64,000 bases of DNA from Luteolibacter sp. Y139 (GTDB taxonomy: Bacteria; Verrucomicrobiota; Verrucomicrobiia; Verrucomicrobiales; Akkermansiaceae): contig NZ_JBBUKT010000003.1 in the NCBI RefSeq assembly GCF_038066715.1, forward strand, positions 496,001 to 560,000. The letters are read 5' to 3'. A model generated the notes under the pieces. That model was not told where the DNA came from, ran no database searches, and saw only the letters and a program-made list of their open reading frames with translations. This document shows, piece by piece, positions 40,838 through 48,411 of this stretch (within the stretch, counting starts at the first letter, position 1; every line of letters begins with the position of its first letter). Both the position numbers and the translations under genes were made by a program.

Positions 40838-40886
40838 CATCGTTTCGCTTGGCAAGGATCGCTCTCCCGTTCTAAGCCCGCTCGCG
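40838..40886 (+). promoter_or_regulatory. Conserved 5' module, copy 3
   Basis: CATCGTTTCGCTTGGCAAG, ATCGCTCTCCCGTTCTAAG and CCCGCTCGCG lead into the ATG at 40887. It is close in sequence to the 33298 and 40191 copies, and the similarity continues about 30 bases into the gene. Confidence 0.6.
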
Positions 40887-41285
40887 ATGCTTTCTCACGA
40901 ACCGATCGAATGGCCGGATGAAGTCGAGGTGCTGGTCGATCGTCTGGAAAGCGAATCGGCCAAGCGCGCTCTCACCCGCGAGGAGCGGGCGTTCATGGAT
41001 GTCTATGAGACCGTTCCCGTGCTGGAGAGCGAGGAAGGCCTGCACGCCTTCTGGCAGAGCGGCGTGAATCACCAGCGGATCATCGGCTCCTTCGAGATCG
41101 TCGGCGCCACCACCCTCGTCGATCCCCTCAACGCCAGCCGCTGGTGCGAAACCCGCCCCGAAGACCGCAACGACTACAGCGAGACCGAAGAGGAATACCT
41201 CTCCACCATCGAAGAAGAACTTTTCGAGGGCATGGACGAGCTCGTCGACATAGTCCTCGCGTTCATTGAGGAGGAGTTGGGATAG
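40887..41285 (+). CDS. Acidic hypothetical protein, 132 residues
   Basis: A very acidic soluble protein: IEWPDEVEVLVDRLESE at the start and EEEYLSTIEEELFEGMDELVDI near the end. The central part (MDVYETVPVLESEEGLHAFW, NHQRIIGSFEIVGA) resembles DMP19/DUF4375-type small proteins, in which an aromatic-rich helical core is flanked by acidic helices. I am not certain of that assignment. It is preceded by the conserved 5' module. A decayed relative lies at 33298. No operon partner is evident. Confidence 0.68.
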   Translation: MLSHEPIEWPDEVEVLVDRLESESAKRALTREERAFMDVYETVPVLESEEGLHAFWQSGVNHQRIIGSFEIVGATTLVDPLNASRWCETRPEDRNDYSETEEEYLSTIEEELFEGMDELVDIVLAFIEEELG

Positions 41286-41374
41286 GTCCCTCGTTCAAAA
41301 CGTAGGCGCGGTGATGACACCGCGACCACCGTGCCAAGGCTGCTTCAGCGACGGTCCGGAGTGACGCTGGCCAC

Positions 41375-41833
41375 TTACTTGCCCGTTCCTTCCGGCTTCG
41401 AAGCCGTGATCAGGGCACTGGTCGAGATCCGGTCCAATTCCTCCGCGCCTTTTCCCACCAGGGTGGTCGGGACGCCTTCACGGACCATGCCCTCTGGAAG
41501 TTGCGCGAGCCGGGTGGTAGCCGCCGTGCCGGACTTGCCGGTCGCGACCACGCCCGCAGGAAGACCCGTCGAAGATGCCGGAGCCTCAGTGCCTGCGGAG
41601 AAAGCTTTGCCCTCGGCGGGCCGCTGCTCACGGGCCAGGCTGCTGATGCCCATGCCCAGCTTGGAAGCCGCGCGCACCACGCGATTGGAGAGATCACCGA
41701 CCTTCACGGCGATGGGACGGCTGTCGTTAGAGGTGACGATGGCGTACGTCGATCCTGCGGCCACGAGGGCAAGGCAGCCGGCGATCGACCACGCGACAAA
41801 ACGGCGACCACGGGGGGAGTGGTTGTGATTCAT
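41375..41833 (-). CDS. Single-pass membrane protein, 152 residues
   Basis: Using the ATG at 41833 (MNHNHSPRGRRFVAWSIAG), the protein has a short basic N-terminus, one membrane helix (about 12-32, FVAWSIAGCLALVAAGSTYAI) and a Ser/Ala/Gly/Thr-rich outer part without a recognised fold. The longer frame from 41881 adds 16 residues before the basic stretch and is less likely. It could be a periplasmic-facing anchor protein. Its neighbours are on the other strand, so it is monocistronic. Confidence 0.55.
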   Translation of the reverse strand: MNHNHSPRGRRFVAWSIAGCLALVAAGSTYAIVTSNDSRPIAVKVGDLSNRVVRAASKLGMGISSLAREQRPAEGKAFSAGTEAPASSTGLPAGVVATGKSGTAATTRLAQLPEGMVREGVPTTLVGKGAEELDRISTSALITASKPEGTGK

Positions 41834-41957
41834 TTGGGGGGATGGGGTGATGTCATCCGGGGGGAAGAATGACAGGACCATGAAACCGCAGATTCCTGCG
41901 GATGAGAATTACGTGATGCCGTGAGGCTCAATGCAGCGAGCCGGAGTGCTTTTGAAC

Positions 41958-42000
41958 ATTCCGCTTTTCCGATATGCTTAGGAGAGCGGAAAAGCGGAAT
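41958..42000. repeat. Intergenic hairpin, perfect 14-bp stem (reverse-oriented family loop)
   Basis: ATTCCGCTTTTCCG pairs with CGGAAAAGCGGAAT. The loop ATATGCTTAGGAGAG is the complement of CTCTCCTAAGCATAT, the family loop read the other way. It lies 52 bases upstream of the start at 42052 and contains a misleading in-frame ATG at 41974. Confidence 0.8.
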
Positions 42001-42051
42001 TCGCCTGTCGTTTCCACTTCCTTCCCTCTTGAACCGCCGGAAGATCACGGC

Positions 42052-42708
42052 ATGGGACTGGACACGTATTTCGAGCTGACCGGAGCGGATGGAGAGAGGC
42101 GGCCCGGTCTCTGGCGGAAGAACCATCATGCCATTCTCTGGCTCGCCTGCTTCCGGGTTTCTGACATCGTTTTCAAGACGGCAGATCATCGCAGCCACAT
42201 TGGGACGGTGCGGTGTGACATCGGGACCGCCCGGACGCAGTTCGAGCACGGCCTGGCCTTGCTCCGCCAGACCTTTCCCGAGACGGATTTCGACATCGGG
42301 GAAAAGCCGCATCCGCACGGCGAGTCGAGGATTCCCGGCGTCGTTGCCTTCCGAGAACTGCTCGCCGGAATGCCGGCCGGCCATGCAGAACTGCCGACCG
42401 ACATCATGTGGACAGATTTTACAGGGAGCCACTTCGACAAGTTCCTCACGCACGCGCTCCTGGGATTCTCGAATCCCGCCTGCAAGATGTTCTACGACGC
42501 GTCCGATGTGAAACTCGGGCTGTCCCTGCGCCCCGAAGTGACCGTTCCCGGAGTGATGACCTGGGGTGATGTCATCCGCGCCCTGACCATGGGCAACGTG
42601 GGGATCGTCCTGCGGCAACCGGGTGAGGATTCACGGGTCCATCCTCCCGCCTCTCTTTTCACCGAATACGAGTATGCCATCGAACGCTGGCCCCTGGCCG
42701 GGGTCTGA
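42052..42708 (+). CDS. Hypothetical protein, 218 residues
   Basis: The start at 42052 (MGLDTYFELTGADG) is chosen because it has a GGAAGA-type ribosome binding site, and because the open frame upstream lies inside a hairpin repeat. The protein is soluble, with HHAILWLACFRVSDIVF, a histidine/aspartate-bearing DFDIGEKPHPHGE stretch and MTWGDVIRALTMG. The opening MGLD-Y recalls small phage- and plasmid-borne hypothetical proteins, but I recognise no domain. It is probably cytoplasmic. Confidence 0.62.
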   Translation: MGLDTYFELTGADGERRPGLWRKNHHAILWLACFRVSDIVFKTADHRSHIGTVRCDIGTARTQFEHGLALLRQTFPETDFDIGEKPHPHGESRIPGVVAFRELLAGMPAGHAELPTDIMWTDFTGSHFDKFLTHALLGFSNPACKMFYDASDVKLGLSLRPEVTVPGVMTWGDVIRALTMGNVGIVLRQPGEDSRVHPPASLFTEYEYAIERWPLAGV

Positions 42709-42805
42709 GAATCTCGGCCTTCGGACTTTCCAAGCCACCCGCGCTAGACCCGCCGATGAGGTCCCGTATTGAGGCGGCTCTATCAGCCGCCAACCTCGCC
42801 TCGTC

Positions 42806-43927
42806 ATGATCTCCGTTTCCCTTCGCTCCGGCCTCCACGCCTCGCTGACCCTTCTCGCCGCTCCAATCCTCTCGGCCGCCCAGCCGCTGCCGCGCAGCAC
42901 GCCGGAAGCCGAAGGGCTGCCGAGCGCCGCGGTTACCGATTTCGTGGGTGCTCTCGACAAGATCCCGACGCTCCACAGCGTGATGGTCCTGCGCCATGGC
43001 AAAGTCGTCGCCGAGGCCTGGTGGAAACCTGAAGCCGCTGACAAGGCGCACATTCTCAACTCGGTCAGCAAGAGCTTCACCTCCACCGCCGTAGGCCTCG
43101 CCATCGCCGAGGGCAAGCTCAGCCTCGACGACAAGGTCCTGAAGTTCTTCCCCGACCAAGCACCCGCCGAGCCCTCGGAAAACCTGAAGGCGATGACCGT
43201 GAAGAACCTGCTGACCATGAACAGCGGCCACGGTGTGGAGCCCAAGGCTGCGCCGGACAGCGGTGGCCCCAGCGTGAAGCAATTCCTCGCCGCGCCGGTC
43301 GACCACGAGCCGGGCACGCATTTCCAGTACAACACCATGGGCACCTACACGCTCTCCTCCATCGTCACCAAGGTGACCGGCGAGAAGGTCGTGGACTACC
43401 TCAAGCCGCGCCTCTTCGAACCGCTCGGCATCGAAGGCGCCCGCTGGGATGCCAGTCCCGAAGGCAACTCGCTCGGCGGCTACGGCCTCTTCCTCCGCAC
43501 CGAGGACATCGCAAAGCTCGGCCAGCTCTACCTCCAGAAAGGCCAGTGGAACGGCAAGCAGATCCTCGCCGAGGATTGGGTCGCCCAAGCCACCGCCAAG
43601 CAGGTCCCGAATGATCCCGGCTCCCACGTCAAAATGGGCAACGATTGGCGTCAGGGCTACGGCTTCCAATTCTGGCGCTGCCAGCACAATGCCTACCGCG
43701 GCGATGGCGCCGGCGGCCAATTCATCGTCGTCATCCCCGAGCAAGACAGCGTGATCGCCATCACAGCCGGCGGTGCCGACATGCAAGCCGAGCTCGATTG
43801 CATCTGGGACAAGCTGCTTCCCGCCTTCCAAGACAAGTCCCTCCCCGAAGGTCCTGAGGCGCAGGCCAAGCTCAAGGAAGCCATCGCCAAGCTTGAGGTG
43901 AAGGAGAAGGAAAAGCCGAAGCAGTAG
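42806..43927 (+). CDS. Serine hydrolase of the class C beta-lactamase / transpeptidase-like fold
   Basis: The 373-residue protein has an N-terminal signal-like stretch (ASLTLLAAPILSAA). The SxxK motif SVSK lies at 86-89 with nucleophile Ser86 and Lys89. FQYNTMGTY near 173-181 is the YxN-equivalent loop, and GDGAGGQFIVVIP near 300 matches the HxG-type strand region. KGQWNGKQILAEDW and GYGFQFWRC are also usual in this family. Such enzymes are peptidases or esterases (EstB-like); true beta-lactamase activity cannot be claimed. The last 30 residues are a Lys/Glu-rich helix. It is exported, so it probably acts in the periplasm. Confidence 0.87.
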   Translation: MISVSLRSGLHASLTLLAAPILSAAQPLPRSTPEAEGLPSAAVTDFVGALDKIPTLHSVMVLRHGKVVAEAWWKPEAADKAHILNSVSKSFTSTAVGLAIAEGKLSLDDKVLKFFPDQAPAEPSENLKAMTVKNLLTMNSGHGVEPKAAPDSGGPSVKQFLAAPVDHEPGTHFQYNTMGTYTLSSIVTKVTGEKVVDYLKPRLFEPLGIEGARWDASPEGNSLGGYGLFLRTEDIAKLGQLYLQKGQWNGKQILAEDWVAQATAKQVPNDPGSHVKMGNDWRQGYGFQFWRCQHNAYRGDGAGGQFIVVIPEQDSVIAITAGGADMQAELDCIWDKLLPAFQDKSLPEGPEAQAKLKEAIAKLEVKEKEKPKQ

Positions 43928-43963
43928 CCTTGGCGGCGTTCGAGCAGTCGATAGGCTTCGGGA

Positions 43964-44005
43964 CCACTCTATTATTCCAGTATGCCTATATACTGGAATT
44001 AGTGG
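43964..44005. repeat. Intergenic hairpin, loop GCCTAT within TATGCCTATA
   Basis: The core arms TTCCAGTAT and ATACTGGAA (9 bp) close a 6-base loop; an outer CCACT / AGTGG adds length. TATGCCTATA is the reverse complement of the TATAGGCATA loop seen elsewhere. It lies 36 bases after the 42806 gene. Confidence 0.75.
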
Positions 44006-44188
44006 AGTGCTCCACTTCTTGCCACCGCAAGGTTCTCAAGGCATGGGCTCGCTCCCACTCTGGCAAAGCGATCCGCCCAGGACGGGTTCCTGTGTCGCTC
44101 TGCGACACCAGGCTCGCTCCACCCGATCCGCGGGCTGAAGCCCGCGGCTACTGTCCTTGACCGCTACGCGGTCGGCGCGGGTTTCCTA

Positions 44189-44950
44189 TTACTTCGGACG
44201 TTGGCAGGCACAGGCGAAGCATCCACACGGGCACTTCTCGGTTTCACCGCGGTAGGCCTTACACTTGGCGAAATCGATGCAGTTCATGCTGTAATTGTTC
44301 CCTGGATCGTCCTCGACCGACCAGCCGCTCAGGTTGCGATGCTTCTGGTTGCCCGAACGCTGCGGCTGAGGCTCTCCCGCGGTCGTGTAATGGTTATTCC
44401 CTCCCGCCGCTCCGAACGGTCGGGCGGGTTTTCCCAAGAGGCCTTTCAATCCTTCGCCCGGAACCGCGGCCGGAGATTCGGGTGCTGGAACCAACGTCAC
44501 CACCGCCGGCTTCTCCGCGTCTGTCACACCCACGGGACGAACCCTGATCGAATTCTTCACGATCGAGAACTCCACACCCGCTTGCCCGCCGAGATGACGG
44601 AGCGCTTCCCAAAACGGGATTCCTTTCAGGTCCAACGTCAGCTCGTAGCGTGGCTTGAAATCCGCTGGCAGTTGAAGGGCGAACGGCACCTTCACGGTAT
44701 TCTCCGATGACGCCATCGCCTGCAGCTGGAGATAGTGCAGCGCATCCATGAAGTCCGCGTTCTGAAACTGGACCTCCGGCAGAATCTGCGCTTCCAGCTG
44801 CCGCTGGAGCGGGTGCTTGAAAGCAGGTGCCTCCTGGGCCGACGCGAGACCGCCCCGGAGCAACCACGCAGTCACCAGCCCGAACAGGAACGTAAGAGCC
44901 TTCCCTCTCAGGGCCTTCACTTGGAAGCAGAGTTGATCGAGATTTCTCAT
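44189..44950 (-). CDS. Secreted protein with STN-like domain and Cys-rich tail
   Basis: From the ATG at 44950 (MRNLDQLCFQVKALRG) the protein has 253 residues; an ATG at 44989 adds 13. A hydrophobic segment (ALTFLFGLVTAWLLRGGLASA) exports it. The region ILPEVQFQNADFMDALHYLQ through LDLKGIPFWEALRHLGGQAG to SIVKNSIRV matches the beta-alpha-beta of the secretin/TonB short N-terminal (STN) domain. No secretin or TonB receptor domain follows. Instead the protein ends in a Cys-rich tail (MNCIDFAKC and CPCGCFACAC, seven Cys in about 30 residues) that could bind metal or cross-link. Its function is unknown. Confidence 0.7.
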   Translation of the reverse strand: MRNLDQLCFQVKALRGKALTFLFGLVTAWLLRGGLASAQEAPAFKHPLQRQLEAQILPEVQFQNADFMDALHYLQLQAMASSENTVKVPFALQLPADFKPRYELTLDLKGIPFWEALRHLGGQAGVEFSIVKNSIRVRPVGVTDAEKPAVVTLVPAPESPAAVPGEGLKGLLGKPARPFGAAGGNNHYTTAGEPQPQRSGNQKHRNLSGWSVEDDPGNNYSMNCIDFAKCKAYRGETEKCPCGCFACACQRPK

Positions 44951-45425
44951 GGCGTGCAACGGCTTTGGAATGAGTTGCCGGTTCTTCATCCCGCTCGCGC
45001 AAGCCGGTCACAAACCGCGCGATCCTGATGATGGGGCCCACCGATGAGCAGGCTCCCGAATCCCCCCAGCCCTGCCACCCTAGCTCATGCACGCCGGAGA
45101 TATGTCAAAAGATTGTCAAATCCGGCCGGGCACTCCGTCAAAATGCCCTGAGATGCCACTAGCCCGTCCCTCACAGCAACGGGCGAAGCGAGGACACTGC
45201 GGGGATCTCCGGGAACTACCGCTCCCCTCTGAATGGGCATCCGGGAGAATTCCGATAATCCCATATGCCTAAGAGATCGAAAATTTGGCGGGCTCAAAAG
45301 TCGCGAGGCTCAGCACGCCGACGGAACGAAGCCAGCATGTTAAAAGAGAACGGAGCGAGAGCCACGCCGGAAGGTTCCGACGGCAAGAATGCCTGTCGCT
45401 TTCTAATAAGCCGCCCATCCCACTT
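44951..45425. other. Intergenic region before the PAS/GHKL gene's end
   Basis: No gene is supported here. About 45252-45289 carries a decayed member of the hairpin family: TTCCGAT and ATCGAAA flank CATATGCCTAAGAG, the complement of the CTCTTAGGCATATG loop. The 45265-46178 frames are shadows of the opposite strand. Confidence 0.4.
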
Positions 45426-48086
45426 TTACGGCGAGACAGGGCACTGGAAAGTGAAGATGGATCCGTTGCCTCCCGGCCAAGGCTGGCAATTCGCCGAACC
45501 GCCGCTGATTTGGGCAATCCGCCACACAATCTCGAGACCGATACCCATGGTCCGGTCACCCTGCAATCGGGGGCGGCTAAGATCCTTTGGCGTTTTAGAC
45601 TTGGGGATCGCCTCGCCCCGACCGGATACTTCAATCAGAAGACTGGAGTCCAACATCGAAATCTCGAGCACGATCGGCTCTTTCTCACACCCTTTCCGGG
45701 ATGGATGGGATACCCAAAACCCGCTATCATTCATGTCCCCGGCTGCTTGAGCCGCATTGATCCAATAAATAGTCGCTATAGCGAAGACCCAACGGTTGTC
45801 GACCTTCGCGCTATCAACGCCCTTTTGCTTTTCCACCCGAAGCTCAAAGGGACACCCTCTCCAATCCCGGAGCCGTTTCCCAAGATCTTGAAGCCTTTGC
45901 ACATTCAACGGCTTGTCAGGCTTCCAACACAGGTCCTTAGCTTCCTTCTCGATCTGTTCCAATTGCCATTCGTCCAAATTGACCAATTGAACCGCAGGAG
46001 TCAGAACCTCCAAATACCAGAGAATGAAGTCAAACTCCCCCAAGTAACCGTCGAAGACGGAACCCCTGGGGTTAGATCCCCTGAGTGCTTTCCCATTGGG
46101 ATAAGGCTTTGCTGGCATCCCGTTGGCGATCTTGCCGGCCGCTCCTGGCAATCTCTTGAGCACATGGCGAAGTCTTAGGGCCAGCTCCGGGAATAGAACC
46201 CCCAGCGCACGCTCCATAAGCGCACGTCTGGCGGTCGAGTCCTCGATCTTACAAAAGCATCCTTGCACACCTGTCACATTTCCCTGCGGATCCAAGATCG
46301 GCTTTTTCCTGACCATGACACGCTGCTCGCGGCCATCTGCAAAGCGATGCCATTCTTCGGTTTCGGTGAAGTGTAGCCTTCTTTTCTCGGGATCGAGCTT
46401 CTCCGTTTCTGCGATCAGCAGTTCGTCGGCGTCCCGGTAGGCCTTAGCAAGCTCCTTGGAGTAAATGTCTGCATCGGTGACATTCCCACGATCTTTTCGA
46501 TTCGGCTTTCCCGCATCTTCCCAGAAATGTTCGCTCGCCCAAGTGAATATTCCGTTGCGGTCCTTCTGAAAGAAATAGTGTCTTCGGAAATCCATGATGG
46601 CATCATAGATCATCGCGTTCTGCAGGATCATGGCATCCTCGCAAAAGCCGACCAGCCCAAGTGGAGACCCGTTCCTGTCCTTGAGCTGGACCTTTCTGGT
46701 CCGAACCTTGGGGTAGTCTCCAACAAGATCGCCCGGACCCAAGACAAAGTCAGGCTCGATCTCGCGATCCAAGGTCTCCTTATTTTCGATTACCCTCTTG
46801 TCAGCTTTATTGAAGATATCCGCCACTTCCGGGGCAATCCCCAAGTCTTTGTCTGACCTTCCTTGAATACAGTTTTTTTCCTTATCCGGCACGCGTTCGC
46901 AAACCAGATCCGCATTTTGAGGAAACTTCTTTAACTTCTCCAGCATTTGCTGGTTCACATACTCATAGGTGAAATCTTGATTCTTAACGAACACGTCGAA
47001 CGGCAAGGCTTCAGCCAAGCCGCGAAACATCGTTTCATTTTTCACTGCCACCACATGCCGGGCCTCGCTGGATTTGCGGGTGGAGATCAAAACCACACAC
47101 AAAAAAGCCAAAAAGCCCCAAATGAAGACCTTAGGAAGGACATTCAGAACTAACGTGTTCAACCATGGATAAGATTGCGGATAATCAACTCCGGAAACCA
47201 AAGGAATGAGGGGACTAGTGCAAATGCTTCCGACGATAAGCCAGCGTCCGATCAAACCGAGCAAGATCAGGGAAAACAGGAGGATGACATCCCGGATTTT
47301 CGGCAGCTGCCAAGCTGACGCTGCCGCGACGAAGTATCCCAGATGAGCGTCGCTAACAATCTCGGCAGGCCAGAGTCCCGCAAAAAACATAATAACCACG
47401 TCAAGCAGTGCGACCCCAAACAATATTTCGCGACCCGACAGCCGTTTCTTTTCCATTTGGTCCGGGGTTAGTGCGGGATCGAGTGAGTCAATGATTCTGG
47501 CAGCTTCAAATGACTTCAGGCTTACCATGAACGCCAGCAGCGTGCATATGAAGGCTTGGAGAGAGAAGATCGCCACATTCCACGTGGTGGCTTTCCAGAG
47601 CACTCCATCGCTTGCGAGAACTTGCTGATTGGAAAAAAGCCTCAACGAGTGGGTTGAAAAAAAGCCGATCAAAACCCCAAACCGGATGAACAAGGTAAAC
47701 CTGACGGTAGTTCGACCCGGTTTTTCAAGGAGCTGATTCGAAAACTCCGTTGAACGCGCCGTGACGATCTCTTGCACCGCCTTTGGAACCCATTTGCCTT
47801 CCCGTATCCATTCAATCAGGGTCTTCCAATGCTTCACCGTGCCCACGGCCGCACCAATCGCCACGATTCCGCTTATCACCCAGCCCAAGGATTCCTTTAC
47901 GACCTCCCACGGAGCGACCGCCAGCATCAAACTCACCACTGCCACCAAGGGAGGGCAGCGGAAAACGCCAGCTTCGCGCTGCAGAAGCCTTGCTACTTGT
48001 TCTGACGGACAACTAGGAGAGAGTTGCTTTTCATCGTAGTGCCTGTTGTGCGATGGCCATCTACAGGTGGGGGTATCCGTTTTCAT
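45426..48086 (-). CDS. Membrane sensor with PAS domains and degenerate GHKL ATPase
   Basis: The 886-residue protein has about seven N-terminal membrane helices (residues ~45-335, for example LGWVISGIVAIGAAVG, AIFSLQAFICTLLAFMV and VFIWGFLAFLCVVLI). Two PAS-type domains follow (~350-480, FRGLAEALPFDVFVKN; ~500-640, FFQKDRNGIFTWASEHFW). The C-terminus is GHKL-like, with the N-box IYWINAAQAAGD and the G2 box MGIGLEIVWRIAQI. The G1 box reads EVSGRGEAIP, so the usual Asp is Ser. No clear HisKA His is seen; LRLRHVLKRL near 665 is the only candidate. It may be a histidine kinase that lost, or changed, ATP binding. No response regulator gene is next to it. Sequence is less GC-rich than the flanks. 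It reads convergently with nothing nearby. Confidence 0.72.
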   Translation of the reverse strand: MKTDTPTCRWPSHNRHYDEKQLSPSCPSEQVARLLQREAGVFRCPPLVAVVSLMLAVAPWEVVKESLGWVISGIVAIGAAVGTVKHWKTLIEWIREGKWVPKAVQEIVTARSTEFSNQLLEKPGRTTVRFTLFIRFGVLIGFFSTHSLRLFSNQQVLASDGVLWKATTWNVAIFSLQAFICTLLAFMVSLKSFEAARIIDSLDPALTPDQMEKKRLSGREILFGVALLDVVIMFFAGLWPAEIVSDAHLGYFVAAASAWQLPKIRDVILLFSLILLGLIGRWLIVGSICTSPLIPLVSGVDYPQSYPWLNTLVLNVLPKVFIWGFLAFLCVVLISTRKSSEARHVVAVKNETMFRGLAEALPFDVFVKNQDFTYEYVNQQMLEKLKKFPQNADLVCERVPDKEKNCIQGRSDKDLGIAPEVADIFNKADKRVIENKETLDREIEPDFVLGPGDLVGDYPKVRTRKVQLKDRNGSPLGLVGFCEDAMILQNAMIYDAIMDFRRHYFFQKDRNGIFTWASEHFWEDAGKPNRKDRGNVTDADIYSKELAKAYRDADELLIAETEKLDPEKRRLHFTETEEWHRFADGREQRVMVRKKPILDPQGNVTGVQGCFCKIEDSTARRALMERALGVLFPELALRLRHVLKRLPGAAGKIANGMPAKPYPNGKALRGSNPRGSVFDGYLGEFDFILWYLEVLTPAVQLVNLDEWQLEQIEKEAKDLCWKPDKPLNVQRLQDLGKRLRDWRGCPFELRVEKQKGVDSAKVDNRWVFAIATIYWINAAQAAGDMNDSGFWVSHPSRKGCEKEPIVLEISMLDSSLLIEVSGRGEAIPKSKTPKDLSRPRLQGDRTMGIGLEIVWRIAQISGGSANCQPWPGGNGSIFTFQCPVSP

Positions 48087-48347
48087 GGGTTGGTTTTAGA
48101 GGGGCACTGCGAAGAGGGAACTCAACCGGCTCGCCACTCGCAAAAGGAACTGGGGCAGTTCTTGGGAAATGATGATGATGCAAATTTCCTGCCAAAAATT
48201 AGTACTCCGCACGAGGGAATAGTAAGCCTCCCCCACCCCTAAAATGCCTTATCCCGAATGGCTTCGAGGCCAAACCGGCGAACTTCCGCCAACATTACCG
48301 TTTCCGAGCCACCGATCGCCTCCCAAAAGATGAAATAGAAAACAAAA

Positions 48348-48374
48348 GCCCGGACGCGTCAGACGCGTCCGGGC
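48348..48374 (-). terminator. Intrinsic terminator of the 48412-53259 gene
   Basis: A perfect 12-bp stem (GCCCGGACGCGT / ACGCGTCCGGGC) with a 3-base loop. On the minus strand it is followed by TTTTGTTTTC, a good T tract. It lies 38 bases after the stop. Confidence 0.88.
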
Positions 48375-48380
48375 CGAAAC

Positions 48381-48405
48381 CGCGCGGGGAACCCATACCC
48401 GCGCG
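48381..48405 (-). terminator. Second hairpin before the terminator
   Basis: CGCGCGGG pairs with CCCGCGCG over 8 bases with a 9-base loop, between the stop codon and the main terminator. It may reinforce termination or stabilise the mRNA 3' end. Confidence 0.5.
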
Positions 48406-48411
48406 AGAGGG

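Larger units (their letters stand above)
48087..48411. other. Intergenic region holding two hairpins
   Basis: No gene in these 325 bases. The left part should contain the promoter of the PAS/GHKL gene. The right part carries the terminator of the 48412 gene and a second hairpin, listed separately. ATAGTAAGCCTCCCCC near 48222 is not a recognised element. Confidence 0.4.

Noticed and set aside
41974-42051. Upstream in-frame ATG for the 42052 gene
   Set aside because: The ATG at 41974 lies inside a hairpin repeat, and the added residues are unlike the rest of the protein.
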